NCBI RefSeq assembly: GCF_005239225.2
Contig: NC_133296.1
Coordinates: 744,001 to 808,000 of the forward strand
DNA: 64,000 nt
From: Populus alba
Taxonomy: Eukaryota; Streptophyta; Magnoliopsida; Malpighiales; Salicaceae
Reading direction: 5' to 3'
Part shown: positions 13,410 through 24,797 of the stretch, piece after piece
Layout of the letters: each line of letters starts with the position of its first letter
Position numbering within the stretch: position 1 is the first letter of the stretch
The notes under the pieces: model-generated
Told to the model about the DNA's origin: nothing
The model's database searches: none
The model's input: only the letters and a program-made list of their open reading frames with translations
Position numbers and translations under genes: made by a program

Positions 13410-15549
13410 AATTAAGGTATTATCGTATTCATGTAACTTATCAATCACCATAGTATTTTAATGGGTTTGACTTGTAAATTTCAGAGGCCAAAAAAAGTTC
13501 AAATTGACTGAAAATAAGTATTTTACAAGGACCTATTTGAGTATATTTAAAAATCGAGGGACCATGCAAAAAGACAATGACCTCATAAAAACGCCATCAG
13601 GGGAACAAGGAAACAAACACCGAGTGGAGAAGTGTCTTGTCAGGTAGGGGCTCAATTCAGTCTGTAACTGCTGGTTCTAGATGCCACGTGTCGCGTACTT
13701 TGTGTCTTTGAGTTTCACGTGTTTACGCGCTTCGTACGGAGCGTCGGGGATCCTGGCTTGGCGTGAAAGTTTCGCGTGATGTGCGCATCTTAAAAGCTAG
13801 TGAAAGACAGGTTCCAAAGTTCTTTGTTTTCGTCACAATCGTTGTGGTTTGTCTCAATCTCGATGATCGAGAGTGTGTTTCACGCTATAGCTTTGCTTGA
13901 TTTTAACAACATTCTTCCGAGCTTAATATTATTTTATGTTTAATGTGTTTTCGCGAGAGACAACAATTTCATCGGGTCACGTTCGTTGATCGTTGATCCC
14001 GTTAGATTGTATTTTTATTTAATTTGATTGAGTGAAACCTTATTTCAATTATTTTTGGATTTTTAATTTTAATTTTCAATATGACATATAGATTTTAATT
14101 TTATAATTCACGAAAGTTTATCATAGATTTTATTTTCATAAATATAATTAAAAAAACATATATTGATTGAGTTTTCTTTAGATTCTTCTATTTACTTGAT
14201 ATTTGGTACTATGTTGTATATGTTTAATTAAAAATATATTAAAATAATTATATTTTAGATATCAACATATTAAAATCAATAAATATATTTTTGAAATGCA
14301 TGTAAGAACATAATATCAAACAACCCATTAATCTAATATTTTATTTGTTATTATAGTTAATTGTATTAAGATATACTAAAATTATGATTGGTTTTGTTTT
14401 TTTAAAAAAAAAAAATAATTTATTTATTTCAAATTATATTTTATATATTTTTAAACTGTTTTGATGTACTAACATTAAAATTAAAATTTTAAAATATAAA
14501 AAAAATATTATTTTAATATATTTTAAAATAAAAAATATTTTAAAAAATAATCATTATCACAATTCTTAAATCAAGCATTAGCAAAACCCAAACCTTAGCT
14601 CGCACATCTCAACTCCTAGTTTTAGTCACTAGAACTCTATCCTGCTAGATTCAAACTCGAAATAGAGTGGCAAGTGATAAAAAGATTTACTGGGTTGATG
14701 TGCAAGCGTATTTTTTAAATCATTAAATAAAAAAATTTTAATTTTATCAATGTATAATTTATATAATTAAAGAATATCTCTAATTATAAAATAAATAAAA
14801 GAAGCTAATGGATTCTTAAAAAAAATAATCCCTCGCAACTTCCCATCACGATCCTCCAACCATTGGTGTGGTTTCTACATTGATCAATTACATCGAATTA
14901 GGTCAAAAGTTTATCTCAATTTACCTCAGTCGATGGTGTGAATTAACCATTACAGATTGTTGAAGCTAGCTGTTAAGTAATTAATTAGGGTTGATAATTA
15001 AGATGAACATGGACCCCATGATGTGGCCAAATCTAGTTCGATGGCCATGGATAGAAAAAATCACGTAAAACAGTAGCAAGTAATTTTCCAGACACTGATG
15101 GAGGAGCTGAAAAGGAGTTCTTCCCCTTTTCAACATGCAACCACCCGTCCTTGTCGAATGATTGCACCGTTCTTTCTTTCTCGAATGGCGGATCTTGGAT
15201 TCATGCCTTTTTAATTACTAATAAATAACTCTAATTAAAATGAAAATGTGGATTCAAACACTCCATGCAAAACCACCCCTGCTTGCATAGAGATCACTGA
15301 TTTTAATCGAAATAATTGGGTTATATATTGTAGAAAGAAGCCTGGGTTGTAGCTTAAATTCTGTCTCTCTAGGGTTTTCAAGTTTTTAAATAGGTCTGAA
15401 AACGAAAGATAAATCATTAATCCCTCAACAACAATGAAAACTAACTGAATATCCAATAATAAAATAAAATCAAGGAAAAATAATAAAATTAACTTAAACA
15501 ATATCTTCAAGTCAGGTCTTCTAGAGCTCGATTATTAATAGCATATTGG

Positions 15550-15586
<37 letters not shown>

Positions 15587-18270
15587 GATATCAGAAATCT
15601 CCTAGAAAAATCTAAATCCAATCAAATAGTTAAGATATAAAATTATAATTTTTTAATGCAACTTTATTAATCCAGCATAATCATAACTCTTCTTATATCT
15701 AGATTTGCCAAACTTATACATAAAATTAAAAATGATTATTTTTGATCCGGTTTGATTTTTATAAAAAAAAAATAACCAAACTAAATTAAAAAAAATCAAA
15801 ACCAAATCGAAACTAGATTTGTTTTTTTAACACAGCATATTTTTATTTTTTCTAATGCTTATTTTGTTGTTGTTTTTAAACACTTGAACAAACACAACTC
15901 TCGGATGATATTATATTTAAATTGAGTTGTATATCAATTAAAATTAAATTATAACATAAATTATGATGAACAATGAAGACGAGACCTTTCAGATGCAGGC
16001 AAAGTCACAGAACTCTCTTGTAAGGTCTGGATGAATGACGCGTGCAGAGGCTGAAGCTCTAAGGGCATCAGAGTAATTAATGGAGATGACTATTGACAGC
16101 TATCTGCCCCATGCACTTTACATTAAACGAAAGGAAACCGCCATGAATTAAATAAAGCAGGCAAGAACCTGAGAGGAATAATTAAAATCACAGATAGGGT
16201 GTGAATCATTCATCGACTGATCGCCGTACAATTCAGGCACTTTACTTCTTTCACTTACTAGCTTATACAGTGCCAAAAAGAGTAGATAGCAAGCCAAATT
16301 GTATTTGTACAGTGTTATAGTTATTTTTTAAAATTATTTTTTATATTAAAATATATTAAAATAATATTTTTTTATTTTAAAAAAATTTATTTTTTAAATT
16401 AGTGATTCAAAATAATCCAATATATATATAAATAATTTTAACAAAAAAAATTAAATCTTTTAAAAATATGAATACAATCACATTTTCAAACATTATTTAC
16501 TCGACTGCATTCTCATGGCTGTGATCGGATTTTGTTGAATCTGAACCCCCCCTAAAAAAAATTAAATTGCTGTTTCTCTTTGTGTTTTAAAGATGTTTAG
16601 GGAAAAAACTAAAAAGTTTTTTTTATATATTTTAAATTATTATTTTTTATTTTTTTAGATTGTTTTAATCTAAAAAATGTATTTTAAGAGATAAAAAAAT
16701 ATTATTTCAGTGTATTTTCAAATAAAAAATACTTGAAAATATATATTTTTTTATTTTTAATTAAAAAAATTAAAAACACCATAATTCCAAACATGCTTTT
16801 TAATGGCATGTGTGAGAGTGTGGTTGCGGTTACTTTTCAAAATACATTTTATACTGAAATGCATTAAAATGATATTTTTTTCATTAAAAAAAAATTATTT
16901 TTAGGATCAATGCATCAAAACGAAAAATATAAAAAAAAAGTTTTAACAAAAAAATTAATTTTTAATAAACATGATTTACACCGTGTTCCAAGACATTCCT
17001 CTTTGCATGCATTTTAAAAGAGTTTTGAAAAAAATTTAATTTTTATTTTATTTTTTTATTAACTTCAAATTAATATATTTTTAGTATTTTTAAATTATTT
17101 TAATGTATTAATGTTAAAAATAAATTTTTAAAAATAAAAACATTACTTATTAATATATATTTAACATAAAATATTATTTAAAAAATAAACGTAACTACAA
17201 AACTAACTGAGCTTTTATTGCCTGAGCAGCTTGGGGGGGAAGGCAACGAGTGAAGAAACCCACAAGACAACGAGGGGTCTCGTGTGACAACGGGGGACGG
17301 GACGTTGAATATTTGACACTGTTTTTTTTCTTCTATGTATTTAAGCAATTACGGAGTTGATAAATACCAATTTCAAAGGAGCCCGTGAGCTGGATGTCTA
17401 ATCAAATTAACTTTAGTACAATTTAAATTGGATGGTGACACGACAATATAAATATAATAATAAAACTGTCAAAATAAGCTGCCGGATTGTTTAATTGAAT
17501 GAGATAACCTATGATCTTGAAATGTGTTGTCTGCTATAAGAATGATCTTCTTTTATTTTTTTTAATTTTCACTTCATGCATGTATGATGATGTCGGCAAC
17601 CTGGTCACTCTGCGGTATCTGTAAGAATCCGGTGATTTCTAAAAGTATTTTTTATTTATTTTAAAATGTAACACATTGTATATATATGTTTAATGTTTTT
17701 CATGTACGATGTATTTATTTTTTATATTATTATATTTCTAGTTAAAATTGGAAGGGGAGATATGAGATAAGAATACCATAGATACAACCTTCTAGCATTG
17801 TTTAAAACCCGATTTCTAAAGAAATTAGTTAAGAAAATACATGGAATATTTATACTAACATAAGAAAAGGAAATCTTTTATTTCAAGATACATTGATGAG
17901 TATGTCTAGGATCACATCTCATTATAATTGTTCAAGTTTCATCTAAAAAAAAAATTTAAATTATTGGATCTCAATCCAATTTATCAAATCATTTGATCAA
18001 CTTGGTTTTATTATTATTTTTAAAATAATATCATTTTAGTTTTTTTTTTTAAATTTTTTGTTCTTATTTAATCGAATTTGATCAAGTTAATCAGAATGCA
18101 GATAAATTCCTCATTTCAAATTAAAATTCAATTTAAATTAATAACTCCTTAAATCATACTAAATTCAATAACTAAGCATTTTATCAGTATAATAAAAACA
18201 CCACGATGTAGTAGCATGTGCCAGGTATTGATTGTTTTTTAAAAACAATTCTTTACGTGGAATTCGTATC
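13410..18270. other. AT-rich gene-free DNA with degenerate repeats
   Basis: No coding gene is supported. A GC-richer island with two ACGTG cores sits at about 13670-13800. Degenerate copies of the MITE-like families lie at about 14210-14560, 16575-16800, 16805-17010 and 17000-17210. A TA microsatellite spans 15552-15581. The 91-codon frame on the minus strand at 15235-15510 is hydrophobic, low-complexity translation of AT-rich DNA and was not accepted. Confidence 0.5.
15552..15581. repeat. TA microsatellite
   Basis: About fourteen uninterrupted TA dinucleotides. Confidence 0.9.
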
Positions 18271-18274
18271 AAAT

Positions 18275-18460
18275 GAAAAGCTGCTTGTTTGTTTTGTATT
18301 TTTAAAGTAAAAAAAAATAATAATTTTTTTAGTGTTTTTAAATCATTTTGATATGCTAATTTTATAAATAATAATTAAAAAATATATTTTAATAAATTTT
18401 TTAAATAATAAATATTTTAAAAAACAAGCCAATACAAAATAAACCAAACCAAACAAAGGT
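18275..18460. repeat. MITE-like interspersed repeat, family B copy
   Basis: Starts near GCTTGTTTGTTTTGTATTTT and ends in AAAACAAGCC with CCAAACCAAACA nearby, giving short inverted ends around an AT-rich core that shares TTTAAATCATTTTGATATGC with the other family B blocks. Confidence 0.45.
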
Positions 18461-18559
18461 TGTTTAAATGTCTTTATCACTGGAAGACTATTAAATTGTA
18501 GCCAGACTTTTTCAATCATTCTATTATCAATCAAAACAAGCTTGTTTTCGAAGCTGTCT

Positions 18560-20191
18560 TCTGTCATCCATGCTTCACACACGTTGTTATGTCACAAAAT
18601 TGGCATTTGTCCCTCGAACTATTTCTTCGATGGAGACAGGAATGGATAAAAGGGCTAAAATGGTAGCCTGTTTTGACAATCAAATCGAACAAATGGGCTT
18701 TAACTCGTGCGGGATTAAGGCCACTGGGACTCAAATCTGTGAGCAAATTTCGGACACAGACCAACTCAATAGACAAAAACATACCATAAATCGATAGTGT
18801 TATTGAGTTTATTTACAGGGAAATATCGTGTTCTTAAAAGTACGAGGCCAACTCCTTTACCCCCTAAATAAATAAAGCTTCTTTCACCTTCCTTTCCCTC
18901 CTGTATGCTGTCAGTGCAGCCCGGGAAAATCATCCAAGCTTCAACACTGCACAAGAATTCAAGGTAAGACATTTCTCTAATGTGAGTTATAAGTTGTAGT
19001 TTGGTTTCCTAGCTCATTGGATTACATTCAATGTCTGACGACAAGAACAAGAAAAAAGAAAACCCCTCATTTTAAGGCCAAAACTATTTGTCATGTACAC
19101 TTCCAGCGGTGTCTAGCTATCGTCAAAAGTAGTGTTCCTTGAGGTCTTAATAATGCTTGTTATTGATAGACACAGTGGTATTCATATCTGGAGGAGGGGC
19201 TCAATTGCGGTCTTCTAGTGAGGAGTTGGAGGGTACAACAACGAGATTGACGTGAGAATGGAGGCAGCGATGGTGGCAAACTGGTGATCATTGCAACATG
19301 CTGCTAATGGGAGGGATAACGATGGGGGTTTGTTGAGAGGGGGTTGAACGGAGGGGTTCTGGGGGTGAGGCATTAACGGTGAAAACAGTATCGGCAATTG
19401 TAGCATGGTGGTGGAGTGAAATGATCTGAGACGGTGTATCAGATGCTCAAAACTTTGAATTAATGATCTTTGAGGTATTTTTTTATTTTGTGACCTGACA
19501 GGAATCCATTTTATTCCTTTTTTATACTGCTTAAGAGACTCGTTTCATTGTTTTTTTAACTGAGGAAACATCGATCGACTTAACTGTATAATTAAAATAA
19601 CAGATGCAGACCCTTCCGAGGGCTTTCTTCTAAGTCACTGCAACATAGCTAAAGAACTATTCTTTTGCCCACCGAATTAGTGAATTATGAGGACTGTTTG
19701 AAGCCTCCTTCATCAAAATTATGAAGAAGGGTACCTCATAGTTTCTTAGATACTGGTGGGCTGGATCATGATATGGAGCTGATCATTAACCGATCATTAT
19801 TATCCTAACATGTCACCAAATTAACCGATCCATATCCAATCGTATCAGTGCAGAAAAACTGCGATGCTCTTTCAAGTGCACATGGATGAGTTATGAATAT
19901 TCTATTGGGTGCTCATCTCTCTCTCTTGAATGAATACCATGAATATTCTTTGTTGGTTGTGATGGTAGGAGAGATTGAATGATGCCATATCGTTAGCTGA
20001 TTATTTTATTCTGCCATCATTATTGGAAACTTCAATCTGCTGTTCCCCTCCCGGGCTACAAGATTATACCGTGGAGACAGGCATAGCCGAAGTTGCCGAT
20101 GGATATGCCACCCTCAAGATGAACACTCAGCACTCGAGGGACATCAGCTTTCGGATAGGCTCCATCTACCAGAGAGCTCAACATTCAACCT
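18560..20191 (+). other. Candidate non-coding or orphan transcribed locus
   Basis: A run of GC-richer, less repetitive sequence inside AT-rich DNA. A segment ending at about 18963 is followed directly by GTAAGAC, a good donor. About 1 kb later, TGGTAG at about 19964-19969 precedes GAGAGATTGAATGATGCC, a plausible acceptor followed by a 75-codon open frame (ATG at 19975). Nothing in the translations matches a family I know. The frame is truncated by the TRIM insertion at 20192. This may be a long non-coding RNA, a decayed gene or chance, and it needs transcript evidence. Confidence 0.25.
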
Positions 20192-20464
20192 TGTCAAAGA
20201 ATCATCTTAAACCAATAGTTTAAGCTGTTAGGGGAGGTTTAAGATATAATTTTATATTATTCTTATAATACATCCTTCTAAGTAAAATCCTTTTGAACTT
20301 AAAACTTGCATAGACTCCATATTATCTTGTGCTTAATTTTTATCAAATAAATAGGATGATGAGATTCGAACTCGTGACCGCTTGGTCGTCAAAGAACCAT
20401 CTCAACTCAATAGTTTAAGCTGTTAGGTGAGATCACATAATATAATTTATATTATTCTCTAACA
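20192..20464 (-). mobile_element. TRIM (terminal-repeat retrotransposon in miniature)
   Basis: A complete 273-bp miniature LTR element in minus orientation. The LTR copies are 20388-20464 (5' LTR) and 20192-20272 (3' LTR). Both begin TGT on the minus strand and share CCTAACAGCTTAAACTATTG and a TTCTTTGAC end. A perfect 5-bp target-site duplication, AACCT, flanks it at 20187-20191 and 20465-20469. The short internal part has no coding capacity. A primer-binding site complementary to initiator tRNA-Met, expected right after the 5' LTR, is not recognisable. The internal GTCACGAGTTCGAATCTC resembles a tRNA B box. The two LTRs have diverged noticeably, so the insertion is not recent. Confidence 0.85.
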
Positions 20465-21492
20465 AACCTGACAATGAGGCTGCAACAGTCTCTTGATTTA
20501 TCTCGCTGCCAAAGTAAATTCCTGGAACTTCCATGTATTCAGTGAGAAGCTTATTTCTCTTTCTTCTATCTCTTCTTTCTTTTGCAGAATATGATTTGTT
20601 TAATTAGAAGCTGGCGATTATCAATGTTAAATTTGCTTTATGGTTCTAGCTGTCTTTGTTGCATTTTCCTTGCTCTTCATGTACCCACAGCAACCAGTCG
20701 GAAAGGATAACACCTTGAAAATATATCACCTAGTGATCATTAGCCTTTGAGAAATATCAAGATGGTTATTTTTGCTGCACCAGTGAAATCATGGAATAGA
20801 CTCCATTTTTCTAACCTTTCTACATACCCTCTTTCAAACGAATATCCACCAATTTCTTTTAAAATATAATTGCTTGCATTATTAAAGAGGGCCACGGCTG
20901 TGCTCTGCCACCGTTTTTCCTTGCATACCATTTGATTTTTCCAGTAACTGTTGTCACCATGCCATGTGATAGAACTGCAGGCTCTGCACAAGGTTCTTGC
21001 TTGTTTTTAAGTGAAGATGCTTTTGTGCACTGATGGTTAGAGTTTGTATAGAATATCTCTTCTTTTACCTCCTAAGTTTGAATAGTATAATCAATATTCA
21101 AAAGAATTTGTTTTTTTTCTGAATATATCATGTAGATACGAAGGGCGTGTTCTTAACATTATTTAAAAAAATATCTCAATCTTGATCATCAATAATTGTT
21201 TCTATCATTACAAAAAAATGTCAATCAAAATCCACTTGTCTTCGTGGGAAATCCGTGTTGCATCGGCAAAGCAAGCACACCGAAGTGGGGTTTCGGAGGC
21301 GAAATTTTATTGGTTTATGAAGAAGGAAATTCAAACTCTTTTTGTTAACACCTTTTCAATAAATTATTTCACGAACACATATCCATCAAATTAATAATTT
21401 ATGATGAGATCCTATGATAGTGACGTTTCTCTAAATGACATGCAAAATCTTTACATGCTGCTTTTTCTTTAACAAAATTTTTTTTTATGTAT

Positions 21493-21680
21493 AGAGAGTG
21501 TGGTAACTAAATAGCTTTTCATGAAAAACATGCCAATAATATTTTTTATTTTTTAAAAATTATTTTTGACATCAGCACATCAAAACGATCCAAAAAGTAC
21601 AAACCGCACTCAATTTTAGCAAAAAAAAAAATTGAATTTTGGTGAAAAGCCGTTTGGCCGCAATGCCAAACGGGCTCATA
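21493..21680. repeat. MITE-like interspersed repeat, family A copy
   Basis: Begins GAGAGTGTGGTAACT and ends GCCGCAATGCCAAACGGGCT. The core carries TTATTTTTGACATCAGCACA and CAAAACGATCC, matching the 13196-13405 copy in order and spacing. Confidence 0.55.
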
Positions 21681-22649
21681 ATTTAACTGATTAGATTTTA
21701 AATTTATTATTTAAAACTTATAGTTTAAATTTTACAAATCTAAGGTCTATTGAAGATTTACATGTCGTTAACTTTAAAATCCATAAAATTAATCGAGGTA
21801 CACACAAATTAGTTTAGATACTTATATTAATAATAATAATAAAAAACTTCCTTTATAGATTCATGGAATTTAAAAGCTTCCCATTTTACCAAAACCAATA
21901 CCTTCTAATTCAATTAGACAATTGTTGCCATTATGGAATCTTGACACATACAATGACCCATCAGATATTGTTGGGTCACTTATAATCTAAATTATCCAAA
22001 TATTAAAAGTTAAACCCTGGATTACCACCCAATTTAAAAACAATAATCTATAGATTTTTTTATCTAAACATGCATATATAATGTCTAAACTAAAGTTAGT
22101 AAACCATTTCAGTTTATGATTTTTATCATGAATTTAATACGTTAGGCCAATAAAATACAGCCGTCTTTAAATTAGGTTTTGATGGGTTGAACATATTAGC
22201 CTAACCGAAGTCCTCATTCGATTAGATTTTAGATTGAATTATGAGTTTAGTATCAATGGTTCAAAAAACTTAGAAAGAGTGAATGATAGACTATGGTCCT
22301 CAATCCTCACCTACCCATAAGAAAAAAAAAGAGTCCTCCATTGACGCGTTCTCTGGAAACTTGCATGTCTCCGTTCAGTGCACGGCCGCAACATGTGATG
22401 CTACGTGGCAAATTCTTAGTTGTGAATTAGTGGTCCCTACCTGATCACAAGCACCATGCAATCACTCCTCTTGTCCACCGACTTGTCAATCATGTGGTGT
22501 TAAGAGCAGGGCTGGGGACAGTATTGTGGTTCACGTGTGAATATCATCAAAAGCAGAAGCGACAGTGAGTTGCAAATGCCACCTAAACCAACCCTTTGTA
22601 GCTGGATGCGTGTTGTCCATCTTTAAGGTAGAGAGGACTTATCAAAATA

Positions 22650-22845
22650 CTTTGGCTGTTTGTTTTTATATTTTAAAATTATTTTTTAAAAAAATTTAAT
22701 TATTTTTTATTTTTTTATTAATTTTAAATTAATATATTTTTAGTATTTTCAAATTATTTTGATATGTTAATATTAATTTTTTTTTAAAATATTATTATTA
22801 TGTATTTTAGCATAAAAATTATTTAAAAAAAGTCAAACAAACTCG
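22650..22845. repeat. MITE-like interspersed repeat, family B copy
   Basis: GGCTGTTTGTTTTTATATTT at the left and GTCAAACAAACTCGG at the right give TGTTTG/CAAACA inverted ends. The AT-rich core shares AATTAATATATTTTTAGTAT with the other family B copies. Confidence 0.5.
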
Positions 22846-23619
22846 GTTTTAAAACCATGATTATAATCTATTTATTTGGTTCTGCTACCTTGGCTGGTTG
22901 CAGTTTAATGTCACCTATGTGTAGTTTTTATTATTATTATTATTATTTTTTATTTTAATATAATAATATTAAAAATAGTTTTTTTTTTTAGGAATTGATG
23001 TGGCCTAATGTCCCCCGTGTGTGGTTTTTTTTTATTAGCTTGGACTCTTTCATGCTTGTAGCATGAAACAAGACACCCTCTTGTCAAATTTAAGAATTGA
23101 TGTGGCGCAAGTCATAGATATTGAAGAACTATCTTTTCGTCAAATTTAAGAATGGACATGGTGTCATGCAATTGGTCATGAACAACGAAGGCTTAGTTGT
23201 AATGAGTGAATTTTCTCTTATGCGAATGATATGCAAAGAGTAATTATATAAATTATATTTTAAAATTTAGATATTTAAACTGAGTCCAAGATATGAGATC
23301 AATGAGTGTTTGAAAGTGTGATTGTGATTGTGTTTTTGAAGTATTTTTTTTATTTGAAAATACATCAAAATAATATATATTTTTTTATTTTTTTAAATTA
23401 TTTTTTACATCAGCACATTAAAATAATTAAAAATATAAAAAAAATATTAATTTAAAATAAAAAATAAAATTTTTAAATTTTTTTCAAAAACTTTTTTAAA
23501 ATAAAAAAATAACAAATAATAACTTAAATGTAATCATAAGATCATTTATATGTCGGTCCTGTAAACCAGTAGTCGTAGGGTTTAGTGAACAACCACAATT
23601 CAAAACATTCCCAAGAAGG

Positions 23620-23880
23620 TTAATGAGGACCCATTAACGTATACCGACCAAGGAATCCAGAGGCAATCTCCTTCATGGACCCACCAGAACCCTTAAAGCC
23701 TTCAGATCTGCAGGCAAAAGGAAAGCCACAGTCAAGGACACCATAATAGTATTCTAGGTGGGTGTGGGGCCAAGGCCATTTACCACTCAATGAGATCCAC
23801 GTGTATCCATGGAGATAGCTCCCAAACTTTTTGAAGCCACCCCGACAAGGAGTATCGCAGACCTTGCCCATGCTCTCTTG
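23620..23880 (-). other. Unexplained GC-richer block with an open frame
   Basis: A block of about 260 bp whose composition stands out from flanking AT-rich DNA. On the minus strand the frame from an ATG at 23871 runs 83 codons (MGKVCDTPCRGGFKKF at the start, GFLGRYTLMGPH at the end). The frame also contains a potential donor (AGTGGTAAATG) and an acceptor (TTTTGCCTGCAG), so it could be spliced rather than read through. I do not recognise the protein. It could be a small gene, an exon of a longer transcript or a conserved non-coding block. Confidence 0.25.
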
Positions 23881-24776
23881 CTTTTTTTCTGTGGTTTTTG
23901 GGTAAAGGTAATATGAGAGAGTTATATATATAAAAATATGTTTATTAAAAAGATAAGAAAGAAGATAAAAACAAATTCTTTGAAATACCCTTTCCAAAAT
24001 AGAAAGGACAAGAAGACGTGTTTTTTTTTTTTTTTATTGTCTTTATTTTTTAATGTCTAGAACATTAACTGAACATCAAATTAAAATTCATGTTTTTGTT
24101 TATGGATTTTGCATGGGGTTTTGGGATTTTTTTTTAAATTTTTATAAGGTATTTAAGTTAACTTATGTATATTTTGATTTGTCTCCACAAGCTCTTGAGT
24201 TAATAACTAAATAAGTTTTTAATGATCATCAATATTAACAATCATGTGACTTAAATCTGAGATCAAATGAAAAATAAATTTTTTAATTTCAAATTTTTAT
24301 CACCTTTTAGATAATTAAAGTTTATATTATTATTTTATCATGAGATGAGAGTGTGGGGTTGAGAGTTCATGGCATTTCCTATAAATGGACTGCCTCGAAG
24401 GAAAAAAAAAAAAGAATGTGGAGGGGTGTTGAAAAAATGAATAAGATTCAACAAGTGATCGATGCTCCAAGCCATCAAACCTCAAATATCCCACCACATG
24501 AACAATCTGCAATTAATTTCATGTTTAATTTGAGTGATTTAAGGAATAATATGTTCGAAATGTTTTAGATATATTGGTCCGATGACATTGTTCTATAAAT
24601 AGAGAGGGCAGCCCTTAGCCACACTGGTTTATATGCCCAAAAAGAAAGAGGCGAGGGGTGACTAGCATAGATTTTAACTTCACATCTCCTAGAGATCGAC
24701 AATGACTAAGCACTACAAGCCCCCAATTTGTTCTTCGGAAACAATAAAAAAGACAAATCATAATGATGAAAGGAGC

Positions 24777-24797
24777 AAAAAAAAAAAAAAAAAAAAA
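24777..24797. repeat. Poly-A tract
   Basis: About 21 consecutive A residues, following a short frame starting at 24702. It lies about 180 bp downstream of a CTATAAATAGAG TATA-like motif. Confidence 0.8.

Noticed and set aside
20360..20385. tRNA-like B box suggesting a SINE or tRNA gene
   Set aside because: It lies inside the TRIM's internal region, between two LTR copies with a shared target duplication. There is no A box or tRNA fold around it.
23660..23690. Weak similarity to a miR399-type site (GGCAATCTCCTT)
   Set aside because: Only a partial match with a missing base; no target-mimic bulge at the right place and no evidence of a transcript.
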